A stretch of 64,000 nucleotides of DNA from Methylobacterium sp. Leaf125 (GTDB taxonomy: Bacteria > Pseudomonadota > Alphaproteobacteria > Rhizobiales > Beijerinckiaceae). Below are positions 32,866 through 41,625 of the stretch, piece after piece (the stretch's first letter is position 1; each line of letters opens with the position of its first letter). Below the pieces are notes generated by a model, which worked only from the letters and a program-made list of their open reading frames with translations, was not told the DNA's origin and did no database searches. The position numbers were made by a program, and so were the translations under genes. The stretch is taken from contig NZ_LMNU01000049.1 of the NCBI RefSeq assembly GCF_001423085.1, forward strand, positions 46,275-110,274, written 5' to 3'.

Positions 32866-33025
32866 GTGAAGCTCCTTGATGTTAGACAAAAAGAAACGAG
32901 CGTCAGCACTGGATGACAGTACCCCTCCAGTATTGCCTTGCTCATTCTGTCAACTCAGACGGCTATAGTTCGTTCTAATAAATTCCTTCTCTCATGCCCG
33001 GGATACTCAATCCGTCCGCAAGCGC

Positions 33026-36000
33026 CTACTCCGCCGCCTCGCGGTAAGCGGGTCGTTCGGCCGGGGCGACGCTCGCCGGCGTCTCGGCGGCCGCGGACAG
33101 ACCCCATCCCTTCACGAGGGCGTAGACCGCCGGGATGACGACCAGCGTCAGCACGGTCGAGGACACCATCCCGCCGATCATCGGCACGGCGATGCGCTGC
33201 ATCACTTCGGAGCCGGCGCCCGTGCTCCACAGGATCGGGATCAGGCCGGCCATGATGGCGGTCACGGTCATCATCTTCGGGCGAACCCGCTCGACCGCAC
33301 CGACCATGATCGCCCGCCGCAGGTCCTCGCGGTTCAGGGGCCGCCCCTCGCGTGCGCAGGCGGCCCGGACCTCGTCGAGCGCGTGGTCGAGGTAGACCAG
33401 CATGATCACCCCTGTCTCGGCGGCGACGCCGGCGAGCGCGATGAAGCCCACCGCCACGGCCACCGACATGTTGAAGCCCATCCACCACATCAGCCAGATG
33501 CCGCCGACCAGGGCGAACGGCAGCGACAGCATGACGATGAGCGTCTCGGTCAGGCGCCGGAAGTTGATGAACAGCAGCAGGAACACGACGAGCAGCGTCA
33601 GCGGCACCACGACCTTCAGGCGCGCCTCGGCCCGCTCCAGGTATTCGTACTGCCCGCTCCACTGCAGGGTCGTGCCCTGTGGGAGCTTGACCTCGTCCAC
33701 CACGGCCTTGCGCGCCTCGGCCACGTAGCCGCCGAGGTCGCGCCCATTGATGTCGACGAAGATGTAGACCGCAAGCTGTCCGTTCTCCGTGCGGATCGAG
33801 GTCGGGCCCCGGGTGAGTTCGACCTTGGCGACCTCGCGCAACGGCACCGTGCCCCCAGCCGGGAGTGGCACCTGCACCTCGTCGGCGATGGCCCGCGGAT
33901 CGGACCGGAAGGCCCGGGGGTAGCGGACGTTGACGGTGTAGCGTTCGCGTCCCTCGACGGTGTTCGTCACGCTCTGGCCGCCAAGCGCCGTCGCGATGAC
34001 GTCCTGCACGTCCCCGACCATCAGCCCGTAGCGCCCGAGCGCCTCCCGGTCCGGCGTGATGTCGAGGAAGTAGCCGCCGATGACCCGCTCGGCGTAGGCG
34101 CTCGACGTGCCCGGCACGTTGCGCACCACCGCCTCGACCTGGCGAGCGACCCCTTCCATCTCCTTAAGGTCGGTGCCCAGCACCTTGATGCCGACGGGCG
34201 TGCGAATGCCGGTCGAGAGCATGTCGATGCGGGCGCGGATCGGCTGCGTCCATGCATTCGACACGCCCGGGAACTGCAGGGCCTTGTCCATCTCGGCCTT
34301 GAGGCTCGCCAGCGTCACGCCGGGGCGCCACTCGGACGGCGGCTTCAGCGCGATGACCGTCTCGAACATCTCCATCGGCGCCGGGTCGGTCGCGGTGTTG
34401 GCGCGGCCCGCCTTGCCGTAGACCGAGGCTACCTCCGGGAAGGATTTTATGATGCGGTCCTGGGTCGCGAGGAGCTCGCCGGCCTTGGTCACCGACAGGC
34501 CCGGCAGGGTCGTCGGCATGTACATCAGCGTGCCCTCGTTGAGGTCGGGCATGAACTCCGAGCCGAGCTGACGGGCCGGCCACACGGTCGCCGCCAGCAC
34601 CCCGAGGGCGAGCAGGACAGTCAGCACCCGCGCCCGCAGGACGCCCGCGATGAGCGGCCGGTAGAGCCAGATCAGGAGCCGGTTCAGCGGGTTCCTGTGC
34701 TCCGGGATGATCCGGCCCCGCACGAACAGCACCATCAGCGCGGGGACCAAGGTCACCGACAGGATCGCGGCTGCCGCCATGGCGAAGGTCTTGGTGAAGG
34801 CCAGCGGCCCGAACAGCCGGCCTTCCTGGCTCTCCAGTGTGAAGATCGGCAGGAAGCTGACCGTGATGATGAGGAGCGAGAAGAACAGGGATGGGCCGAC
34901 CTCGGACGCCGCCTCCACCAGGATCTCCGTCCGCGGCTTGCCTGGCGGCGCCCGTTCCAGGTGCTTGTGGGCGTTCTCGATCATCACGATGGCGGCGTCG
35001 ATCATGGCGCCGACCGCGATGGCGATGCCGCCCAGGCTCATGATGTTGGCGCCGAGACCCAGGGCTCGCATGCCGACGAACGCCATCAGGATCCCGACCG
35101 GCAGCATCAGGATGGCGACGAGCGCGCTCCTCACATGCAGCAGGAACACGACGCACACGAGCGAGACGACGACGCTCTCCTCGACCAGCGTGTGCCGCAG
35201 GGTGTCGATGGCCGCGTCGATGAGCTGGGAGCGGTCGTAGACCGGCAGGATCTCGGTGCCCGCGGGCAGGCTTTTCGCCACCTCCGCAAGCTTCGCCTTC
35301 ACGCCCTCGATGACGTTCAGCGCGTTCGCGCCGAAGCGCTGCAGGACGATGCCGCCGGCGACCTCGCCCTCGCCGTTCATCTCGGTGATGCCCCGACGCT
35401 CGTCCGGTCCGAGCTCGACCCGGGCGACGTCCCGGACCCGCAGCGGCGTGCCGCCGGAAGTCTTGAGGACGATGTTCTCGATGTCGGCGACGCCCCTCAG
35501 GTAGCCGCGACCGCGGACCATGAACTCGAACTCGGAGAGCTCGACCGTGCGGCCGCCGACGTCGGCGTTGCTCGACCGGATTGCGTCCCGGAGCTTGTTG
35601 AGGGAGATGCCCTGGGCACGAAGCCGGTTCGGGTCGACCACGACGTTGTACTGCTTGACGAAGCCGCCGACGCCGGCGACCTCGGCGACGCCCTCTGCCC
35701 GCGAGGCCCCGAACCGGACCACCCAGTCCTGCAGGGAGCGAAGCTCGGCGAGCGTCCGTTCCTTTGCGACGACGACGTACTGGTAGACCCAACCCACGCC
35801 CGTGGCGTCGGGGCCGAGTGTCGGGGTTACCCCGGCCGGCAGGCGGCTCGCCGCGGCGTTGAGGTATTCGAGCACCCGCGAGCGGCCCCAGTACGGGTCG
35901 GTGCCGTCCTCGAAGATGACGTAGACGAACGACACGCCGAAGAACGAGAAGCCGCGCACTACCTTCGCCTTCGGCACCGTCAACATGGCGGTGGTCAGCG

Positions 36001-36202
36001 GGTAGGTGACCTGATCCTCCACGACCTGTGGCGCCTGGCCCGGGTACTCCGTGTAGACGATGGCCTGCACGTCCGAGAGGTCGGGGATGGCGTCGAGCGG
36101 CAGGGTGCGCAGCGACATCACCCCGACCGCGACGGCGAACACGGTCCCAACCAGCACCAGGACGAGGTTACGTGCCGACCAGCCAATGAGGCGCGCGATC
36201 AT
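33026..36202 (-). CDS. cusA: CusA-like Cu(I)/Ag(I) RND transporter
   Basis: 1058 residues from the ATG at 36202. RND architecture with twelve helices; the helix-4 motif GGIAIAVGAMIDAAIVMIEN near residue 390 is the copper/silver (HME4) version, unlike that of the first RND gene. The N-terminus is ARLIGWSARNLVLVLVGTVF. It takes Cu(I) from the periplasm and the inner membrane and exports it through a tripartite complex. It overlaps cusB by four bases. The long frame on the opposite strand inside this gene is a codon-bias artefact. Confidence 0.93.
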   Translation of the reverse strand: MIARLIGWSARNLVLVLVGTVFAVAVGVMSLRTLPLDAIPDLSDVQAIVYTEYPGQAPQVVEDQVTYPLTTAMLTVPKAKVVRGFSFFGVSFVYVIFEDGTDPYWGRSRVLEYLNAAASRLPAGVTPTLGPDATGVGWVYQYVVVAKERTLAELRSLQDWVVRFGASRAEGVAEVAGVGGFVKQYNVVVDPNRLRAQGISLNKLRDAIRSSNADVGGRTVELSEFEFMVRGRGYLRGVADIENIVLKTSGGTPLRVRDVARVELGPDERRGITEMNGEGEVAGGIVLQRFGANALNVIEGVKAKLAEVAKSLPAGTEILPVYDRSQLIDAAIDTLRHTLVEESVVVSLVCVVFLLHVRSALVAILMLPVGILMAFVGMRALGLGANIMSLGGIAIAVGAMIDAAIVMIENAHKHLERAPPGKPRTEILVEAASEVGPSLFFSLLIITVSFLPIFTLESQEGRLFGPLAFTKTFAMAAAAILSVTLVPALMVLFVRGRIIPEHRNPLNRLLIWLYRPLIAGVLRARVLTVLLALGVLAATVWPARQLGSEFMPDLNEGTLMYMPTTLPGLSVTKAGELLATQDRIIKSFPEVASVYGKAGRANTATDPAPMEMFETVIALKPPSEWRPGVTLASLKAEMDKALQFPGVSNAWTQPIRARIDMLSTGIRTPVGIKVLGTDLKEMEGVARQVEAVVRNVPGTSSAYAERVIGGYFLDITPDREALGRYGLMVGDVQDVIATALGGQSVTNTVEGRERYTVNVRYPRAFRSDPRAIADEVQVPLPAGGTVPLREVAKVELTRGPTSIRTENGQLAVYIFVDINGRDLGGYVAEARKAVVDEVKLPQGTTLQWSGQYEYLERAEARLKVVVPLTLLVVFLLLFINFRRLTETLIVMLSLPFALVGGIWLMWWMGFNMSVAVAVGFIALAGVAAETGVIMLVYLDHALDEVRAACAREGRPLNREDLRRAIMVGAVERVRPKMMTVTAIMAGLIPILWSTGAGSEVMQRIAVPMIGGMVSSTVLTLVVIPAVYALVKGWGLSAAAETPASVAPAERPAYREAAE

Positions 36203-37725
36203 GGCGTGCCTCCCGCGTCGGCGGCCAGCCGGTCGTCCTTGGGCGGCGCCATGCCCTGGAGGGCCGCCTTCAGGTTGCTCTCGGCGTCGATGAGGAAGTT
36301 CGCGGAGGTCACGACGCGGTCGCCGGCCGAGATGCCGTCGCGGATCTCGGTGTAGCCGGTGCCGCGCACGCCGACCTTGACCTCCTTCGGCTCGAAACGG
36401 CCTTCCCCGCGGTCGAGGAGCACCACCTGCCGCTCGCCGGTGTCGATGACGGCGTCGTCCGGCACCGCGACCACGGGCTTGGTGTCGCCGGTCGCGACCT
36501 CGACGTCGGCATACATGTCGGGCAGCAAGGTGCCGTCGGGGTTCGGGAGCTCGATGCGCACCCGCGTGGCCCGGGTCTCCGGGTTCACCTGCGGATAGAT
36601 CGTCCCGACCTTGCCGGAGTAGATGCGCCCCGGGGCCGAGCGCAGGCGGATCGTGGCGGCTTGCCCGACGCGGACGTTGGAAAGGTCGCGCTCGGGCACG
36701 TCGGCGAGCACCCACATCGTCGCGATGTCGCCGATGCGGAACAGGGTATCGCCGGCCGCGGCCTTCATGCCCTCGATGGCGGTCCGTTGCAGGACGATGC
36801 CGTCCCGGGGCGACGACCAGGTGATGGCCATCGGCACGTTCCGGGTCCGCTCCATCTCGTCGATCACCGCCTCGGAGACGTTCAGGTTCCGCAGGCGCCG
36901 CCTCGCGCCGTCGAAGCCCGGGTTGGCGATGAGCTGGGCCGCCGCCGCGTTGATCTCGGGCGAGTAGACGTGGACCAGCGCCTGGCCCTTGCGGACGCGG
37001 TCGCCGGTGGTGACGTTCTCGACATGGTCGACGTAGGCGTCCGACCGGGTCGCGATGACCGTCACCCGCCGCTCGTCGAGGGCGACCGTGCCGGGCACCC
37101 GGACGGGCTGCGCCACCACCCGGCGCTCGATGACCTCGGTCCGCACGCCGGTGCGCTGCACCTTGCCGGGCGAGACGGTGACGACGTTGCCGTCGCTGTC
37201 CTCACCCTCGTAGACGGGGATGTAGTCCATCCCCATCGAATCCTTCTTGGGCGTGGCCGAGGTGTCCGGCAGCCCCATCGGGTTGCGGTAGTAGCGGATG
37301 CGGCGGGCGCCCGCGGCGGGCTTCGCGTCCCCGGCCTTCCCCATGTCCTGGGCGGCCAAGTCATGCCCGGCCATCCCCTGGCCGGCCATGTCGGCAGGCA
37401 TGGCCTCGCCGTCGTCCGAAGCGTCGAAGCGCACGTCCTCGCTGGCGTGGACCGCGCGGAACTCCCGGCCATCCGCGGTCGCCATCGGCGACAGCGAGTA
37501 GACCGGCTTCCCGTCCGGGTCCTGGTAGTAGACCACCGGTCCGGCCGCCTTCGTGGGGGCCGTAGCCTGCGCGGCCGGCATGGGGGCCGGAGACCACCGG
37601 GCGAGCTCCGTCCGGGCGCGCTCGGCGAGCGCCGGCACGGGGTTCTCCCCATGCCCCGCGACATAGCCGGCGCCCCCCGCCGCGAGTGCGGCGAGGGTCC
37701 CGGCGAACCAGGCCGCGCGGCTCAC
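36199..37725 (-). CDS. cusB: CusB-like RND adaptor with heavy-metal-binding domain
   Basis: 508 residues. One N-terminal anchor is followed by a metal-binding module (YYRNPMGLPDTSATPKKDSM at about 150-170, with DYIPVYE) characteristic of Cus adaptors, preceded by a YYQDPDGKPVYSL repeat of it. The membrane-fusion core and barrel domains follow (VTTGDRVRKGQALVHVYSPE, FRIGDIATMWVLADVPERDL). A Met-rich linker (AMPADMAGQGMAGHDLAA) may also bind copper. It is coupled to cusA and preceded by a FixH-like gene. No cusC is seen. Confidence 0.9.
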   Translation of the reverse strand: MSRAAWFAGTLAALAAGGAGYVAGHGENPVPALAERARTELARWSPAPMPAAQATAPTKAAGPVVYYQDPDGKPVYSLSPMATADGREFRAVHASEDVRFDASDDGEAMPADMAGQGMAGHDLAAQDMGKAGDAKPAAGARRIRYYRNPMGLPDTSATPKKDSMGMDYIPVYEGEDSDGNVVTVSPGKVQRTGVRTEVIERRVVAQPVRVPGTVALDERRVTVIATRSDAYVDHVENVTTGDRVRKGQALVHVYSPEINAAAAQLIANPGFDGARRRLRNLNVSEAVIDEMERTRNVPMAITWSSPRDGIVLQRTAIEGMKAAAGDTLFRIGDIATMWVLADVPERDLSNVRVGQAATIRLRSAPGRIYSGKVGTIYPQVNPETRATRVRIELPNPDGTLLPDMYADVEVATGDTKPVVAVPDDAVIDTGERQVVLLDRGEGRFEPKEVKVGVRGTGYTEIRDGISAGDRVVTSANFLIDAESNLKAALQGMAPPKDDRLAADAGGTP

Positions 37726-38126
37726 TTGACGGCCTTGAAGACCAGCTTGTCCTCGACCGTGCCGGTCTCGCCCTGGACCTTGGCCCCGAGCGACAGGCGC
37801 CAGCCGCCGGCCATCGTGAGCTTCGCCTTGAAGCGATAGACGCCCGGCTCGGTCGTGGGGAGCTGCTCGATCTTCGAGGTCATCTCGTCCATGCTGTCGG
37901 GCGCCATGTCGATGCGCTTGGCGAAGATCACGGCGTCGGGAACCGGCTTGCCGCTGCGCTTATCGAGAAGGCGCACCGACAGGACAGCCTCGCCGACCTT
38001 GGCCTCCTGCTGCAAGAGCTCGAAGCGGTAGTCCTTGATGTCGGCAAGCGCCGGGAACGCGGTCGCCGACAGGGCGGCACCGAGCAGCGCCGCCGAGACG
38101 GCGCGCGGAAAAGGCTTCTGGGTCAC
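37722..38126 (-). CDS. FixH-like exported protein in the cus operon
   Basis: 134 residues. A signal peptide (AVSAALLGAALSATAFPALA) is followed by a beta-sandwich type domain (YRFELLQQEAKVGEAVLSVR, then VYRFKAKLTMAGGWRLSLGA) typical of the FixH/YtkA-like family. Members handle copper for oxidase assembly or export. Its stop overlaps the start of cusB, so it is the first cistron of a fixH-cusB-cusA operon. Confidence 0.75.
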   Translation of the reverse strand: MTQKPFPRAVSAALLGAALSATAFPALADIKDYRFELLQQEAKVGEAVLSVRLLDKRSGKPVPDAVIFAKRIDMAPDSMDEMTSKIEQLPTTEPGVYRFKAKLTMAGGWRLSLGAKVQGETGTVEDKLVFKAVK

Positions 38127-38207
38127 GGGTGTTGTCTCCTGAACGCGATGGCGGGCCGCGCGTGGACGCGCGGCGTCATGCCGGCGCTCACGCCGGCGGC
38201 ATCGGGT

Positions 38208-38621
38208 TCAGGCTCGGGGAGGCTCGGTGGGCGGCCCTTGCGAGAGGCTGTCGAAGGACGCGATGACGGCCCAGGTGGGTCCCTCGAAGCGGGCGACGCG
38301 ACCCGGAAGTCCGAGGGCGACCGGAAGTCCGGTGGCGACCTTAGCCAGGCAAAGCGCCATCAGGGGGCAGCCCTTCGAGCAGTCGGGCATGTCCGGCCGC
38401 TCCTTGGGGCAGCACGGCATCTCGTCCATGGCCATCCCGGCCATGCCGTCCATGGCCTCGTCGGACATCGCCATGGCGTGACCGTGAACGCCCGTCGGCG
38501 CGCGCATGCCTGCGGCAGCCGCGGATGCGGTCACCGGCGCAAGGGCGAGGCTGAGGACCGCCAGGAGCGGGAGCAGCCTGCGAAGGGCGAGCCAGAAGGT
38601 CACCGTCCGACGATGCCACAT
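38208..38621 (-). CDS. Secreted Met/Cys-rich protein
   Basis: 137 residues from the ATG at 38621. A signal or anchor (RLLPLLAVLSLALAPVTASA) precedes HGHAMAMSDEAMDGMAGMAM (Met-rich, copper-like ligands) and a Cys cluster CCPKERPDMPDCSKGCPLMALC. Ligands of this kind bind Cu(I) or other soft metals. Function is otherwise unknown. It lies 82 bp upstream of the FixH-like gene on the same strand and is likely in the copper operon. Confidence 0.62.
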   Translation of the reverse strand: MWHRRTVTFWLALRRLLPLLAVLSLALAPVTASAAAAGMRAPTGVHGHAMAMSDEAMDGMAGMAMDEMPCCPKERPDMPDCSKGCPLMALCLAKVATGLPVALGLPGRVARFEGPTWAVIASFDSLSQGPPTEPPRA

Positions 38622-38889
38622 CACAGACCGGCAAGGAAGGGACGGGACTACCGGACGCGCCAAGGGGATACGACGAGCGCGAGTTTCGCGATGACGGGCA
38701 CGGGACGGAAGACGTAGGTGTCGCGCGACGACCGGACGCCCCGCGCCCGGGGACCCGGAGCCATGCACCCGAGGCTACCGGACGCGCTCCATCGAGCGTC
38801 GGATCGTGACCGGGAGAGGACGGATCGTCCAGCACGGCACCATGCCCGGACCGGGACCAAGCGGGTATGCCTCCTGTCCGGTCCGCAGC

Positions 38890-39120
38890 TCAGGAGGACC
38901 CCGAGCAGCAGGATGCGGACCCGCCGTTCTCGCGGGCTTCCTGGATGGGCGGACAGGGGACCTCGCCGAAGGAGCAGAAGACGCAGCAGTCGCCCGCCTT
39001 CGGGCGCAGGAGCGTGCCGCAGCCGGTGCACTCGTAGAAGAACTGGCAGGCGTCGGTCGGCATCGTCTCCGTCGCTCGATGACCGCAGTGCGGGCAGGTC
39101 AGGGTGGACCGAAGCTGCAT
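38890..39120 (-). CDS. GDCCVxC-domain small Cys-rich protein
   Basis: 76 residues. It carries CPHC near the start, CTGCG in the middle, GDCCVFCSFGEVPCPP at about 43-58 and a C-terminal CC. The GDCCVxC motif defines a family that occurs in mercury and other metal operons, sometimes as a selenoprotein (here all Cys). It begins 8 bp after merT, so it is the second gene of the MerR-controlled unit. Confidence 0.83.
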   Translation of the reverse strand: MQLRSTLTCPHCGHRATETMPTDACQFFYECTGCGTLLRPKAGDCCVFCSFGEVPCPPIQEARENGGSASCCSGSS

Positions 39121-39128
39121 CGTCCGCC

Positions 39129-39566
39129 TCACCGCATCGCCTTGAGCACGACAGGCTCAAGGTATGGTTCCCACGCGAGCGCCAAACCGACCAGCACCGT
39201 CCCAAGTCCCAGAAGGCCAGGGGTACGCCATGACGGCCCCATGCGAGCACATGGTTCGGCCATGTCGCATGCCGTCGCCCGGTAACGGAAGAACAGCGCC
39301 CAACCCATGAGGAGGGCCAGGGCGGCCCCGCCAAGCAGGATCGGCCGGATGCTAGCCAACATGGCCAATCCTCCGAAAACCGCCCCTGTCGCGCCGAGAC
39401 CGGCAAGCGCCACCGGGAGGGCGCAGCAGGACGAGGCCGCCAGGGCACCCAGCCCGGCGACCGTGCCCAGCCCGGCGAACCAGCTTCCCGAGGGAATCGG
39501 CAGGCCGTCCCGCGGACGTGAGGCGGGTCTTGCGGGAGGCGCCATGGATGGTGTGTCGATCATCAT
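39129..39566 (-). CDS. merT: MerT-like mercuric ion transporter
   Basis: 145 residues from an ATG at 39566; ATGs at 39581 and 39563 are alternatives, but the first would lie inside the MerR operator. The N-terminal membrane helix carries the vicinal Cys pair in AASSCCALPVALAGLGATG, the mercury ligand of MerT, and a second Cys pair (ACDMAEPC) lies in a later loop. It imports Hg(II) for reduction, but no merA or merP is present in the window. Confidence 0.82.
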   Translation of the reverse strand: MMIDTPSMAPPARPASRPRDGLPIPSGSWFAGLGTVAGLGALAASSCCALPVALAGLGATGAVFGGLAMLASIRPILLGGAALALLMGWALFFRYRATACDMAEPCARMGPSWRTPGLLGLGTVLVGLALAWEPYLEPVVLKAMR

Positions 39567-39572
39567 CGTGCC

Positions 39573-39606
39573 ACCCTGCATCCCGTAGCCACTACGGGAT
39601 CAAGCG
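39573..39606 (-). promoter_or_regulatory. MerR operator and merT promoter
   Basis: Dyad ATCCCGTAG-CCA-CTACGGGAT (39580-39600). On the minus strand TTGATC (-35), a 19-bp spacer and CAGGGT (-10, 39573-39578) flank it, as in Tn21-type mer promoters. It implies transcription of merT close to its start codon. Confidence 0.8.
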
Positions 39607-39610
39607 AAAA

Positions 39611-40024
39611 ATGGCGAAGGGTGCGCGAGGTCTCTCCATAGGGCAGATCGCGGCGGCGGCCGGGATCAACCTGGAGACCGTCCGCTACTACGAGCGCATC
39701 GGGCTCATGCCGCCGCCGGCTCGCACGGAGGGCGGTCACAGGGCCTACGATCCTGCCCATGTCCGGCGCCTGGCGTTCATCCGTCAGGCTCGCGCATTGG
39801 GCTTCGGGATCGAGGACATCCGGACCCTGCTGGCGTTGGCCGCGCCCGGGCACCGGTCCTGTGGCGAGGTCCGGGACGTCGCAGCCGCCCACCTTGCCGA
39901 GGTCCGCGCCAAGCTCGCCCGTCTCGCGCGGCTTGAGCGCATCCTGAGCGACACCGTGGAGCGGTGCAGCGGCGCCCCGACGCCGGCCTGCCCGGTTCTC
40001 GATATGCTCGATGCACCGATGTGA
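39611..40024 (+). CDS. merR: MerR-type mercury regulator
   Basis: 137 residues from the ATG at 39611. HTH SIGQIAAAAGINLETVRYYE. Cys84 (RSCGEV), Cys119 and Cys127 (CSGAPTPACPV) match the three Hg ligands of Tn501 MerR (82, 117, 126) in spacing within one residue. It is divergent from merT with the 21-bp dyad between. Hg(II) sensing is therefore the best call. Confidence 0.92.
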   Translation: MAKGARGLSIGQIAAAAGINLETVRYYERIGLMPPPARTEGGHRAYDPAHVRRLAFIRQARALGFGIEDIRTLLALAAPGHRSCGEVRDVAAAHLAEVRAKLARLARLERILSDTVERCSGAPTPACPVLDMLDAPM

Positions 40025-40151
40025 AAGCCGGCCCATCCGACACCCAGCAGTGGAACGGGACCGCCGGTCGTCCTTGTCTTGGTCCCAAGAGGCCGGAAGC
40101 GGGTGGCGATGCGGGGTCACGCAGCCGCTCGTCCGTGGAACGACCGTCGAC

Positions 40152-41129
40152 CTAGGCGTCGACCGGCGAGGATGCCGGGGCGCCGAACCTTGGCATGAGG
40201 CGGACGTAGATGAGTTCGCTGAGGAGCTCGACCAGCGTCTGCGTGACGATGACGGCGGGCAGGAGTGGCACGGCACCCGGAACCGCAAACGCCAGCGGCA
40301 GGACCACCAGGGAGTTTCGCGTGGCGGCGCTGAAGGCCAGCGTGCGGACGGTGGGGGCATCCAGGCGGAACGCGCGCCCGACCGCCCAACCCAGCAGCGG
40401 AGCCGCCACGGCGAAGACGACGTAGACGGGGACCACCCGCGGGGCGTCGTCCAGGGCGGGCCCGAGCTGGGGCAGGACGGACGCGATCACCACGAACAGG
40501 ACGAGGGCCGTTGCCGGCACCGGCAGAAGCCCGAGCCCGGCGGCGATCCGCTGGCCGGTGCGGCTGCGTGCGGCCCAGATCTGCACGGCCGCAGCAAGTC
40601 CGAGGGGAACCGCGATGAGCCAGACGAAGGCGTGCACGAACGGACCGACCTGGACGAACCTGGCGGCGTCCTCGCCGAGGAAGACGTTGAGGTAGACCGG
40701 CAGCAGCAGCATCTGCGCGATCAGCAGCGCCGGGGTGGAGGCCAGCAGCACCTTGGCGTCCGCGCGGCCGAGGTGGGCGAAGGTGACAACGTAGTCGATG
40801 CACGGCGTGAGCAGGACCATGAGCACGCCCAGCCGCAGCATCGGATTGGCGGGCAGGAACTGGATCAGGCAGGCCACCAGGATCGGCAGCGCGACGAAGT
40901 TCGTGGCGAGGAGCGCCGCCAGGAAACGGACCCGCGTAAAGGCTTTCCCCAACTCGGGCAGGGGTACCTGGAGGAAGGTGACGAACAGCATCAACGCCAG
41001 GGCCGGGTTGATCCCGACGTCCAGGGCCGTGGTTCCGGGGACCAACAGCGCAACGACGACGGCCAGGCCGATGGCGGCGAAGTAGATCGGGATCTGGCGG
41101 CCTTCGAGGATGTCGCGCAAGGTGGTCAT
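40152..41129 (-). CDS. ACR3-like arsenite/arsenic resistance transporter
   Basis: 325 residues from the ATG at 41129. Ten helices of the bile-acid:Na symporter/ACR3 superfamily. The family phrases ALALMLFVTFLQVPLPELGK, LMVLLTPCIDYVVTFAHLG (with the functional Cys in TPC) and SAATRNSLVVLPLAFAVPG are present. It exports arsenite or a related oxyanion by secondary transport. Its start overlaps the stop of an ArsR gene, giving a two-gene arsR-acr3 operon with its own operator. Confidence 0.83.
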   Translation of the reverse strand: MTTLRDILEGRQIPIYFAAIGLAVVVALLVPGTTALDVGINPALALMLFVTFLQVPLPELGKAFTRVRFLAALLATNFVALPILVACLIQFLPANPMLRLGVLMVLLTPCIDYVVTFAHLGRADAKVLLASTPALLIAQMLLLPVYLNVFLGEDAARFVQVGPFVHAFVWLIAVPLGLAAAVQIWAARSRTGQRIAAGLGLLPVPATALVLFVVIASVLPQLGPALDDAPRVVPVYVVFAVAAPLLGWAVGRAFRLDAPTVRTLAFSAATRNSLVVLPLAFAVPGAVPLLPAVIVTQTLVELLSELIYVRLMPRFGAPASSPVDA

Positions 41130-41512
41130 GCTTCCTCGCAGGCGATCCTGGGGGCTTGCTCGACCCGCTGGGGCCGTCCGGTGCATTTGGCGAACAGGTC
41201 GATGGCGCGGTCGCAGACCTCGCAGTGACCCTCGCAGCAATCGCGCATGAGGAAGGCGACGAGGTCGGACAGGGCCGGGAAGATCGCGCTGTAGATGATC
41301 GAGCGACCTTCGCGGCGGCTCTCGACGAGGCCGGCGTTCTCCAGGTGGTTGAGGTGGAACGAGATGCGCGGCGCCGAGGCACCTGCGATGGCCTCGGTGA
41401 TGGCACCGGCGGCCATGCCCTTCGCCCCGGCGGTCACCAGCATGCGGATGATGCGTAGGCGGGTTTCCTGCGCGATGGCCGCGAAGCCGTCGAGCGCTTG
41501 CTTTTCCTGCAC
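41126..41512 (-). CDS. arsR: ArsR-family repressor (first copy)
   Basis: 128 residues from a GTG at 41512. Winged HTH phrases RLRIIRMLVTAGAKGMAAGA, ISFHLNHLENAGLVESRREG and SIIYSAIFPALSDLVAFLMR are clear. Metal ligands could be the Cys in DCCEGHCEVC near the end. It probably represses arsR-acr3 by binding the CTTAAAC/GTTTAAG dyad five bases upstream. Confidence 0.9.
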   Translation of the reverse strand: MQEKQALDGFAAIAQETRLRIIRMLVTAGAKGMAAGAITEAIAGASAPRISFHLNHLENAGLVESRREGRSIIYSAIFPALSDLVAFLMRDCCEGHCEVCDRAIDLFAKCTGRPQRVEQAPRIACEEA

Positions 41513-41516
41513 GACA

Positions 41517-41542
41517 CTTAAACCGTTATGGAATCGTTTAAG
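41517..41542. promoter_or_regulatory. ArsR operator upstream of arsR-acr3
   Basis: CTTAAAC-N12-GTTTAAG, a perfect 7-bp dyad in an AT-rich patch directly in front of the GTG start. Confidence 0.7.
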
Positions 41543-41625
41543 CGTCAGTAGGCTCACGACGGGTCGGAGGCAAGGACCGGATCTGGACCGGATCACGGCG
41601 GACGTCCCAGGCAGCCTCCGCTTTC

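Noticed and set aside
32890..33025. CsoR-type box upstream of the Csp gene
   Set aside because: TACCCCTCCAGTA has only part of the expected inverted symmetry and lacks a matching half, so I cannot support it.
33383..36355. A very long open frame on the plus strand opposite cusA
   Set aside because: It is rich in Arg, His, Asp and Gly typical of antisense frames in high-GC genes, lacks any domain and lies wholly inside the conserved cusA gene.
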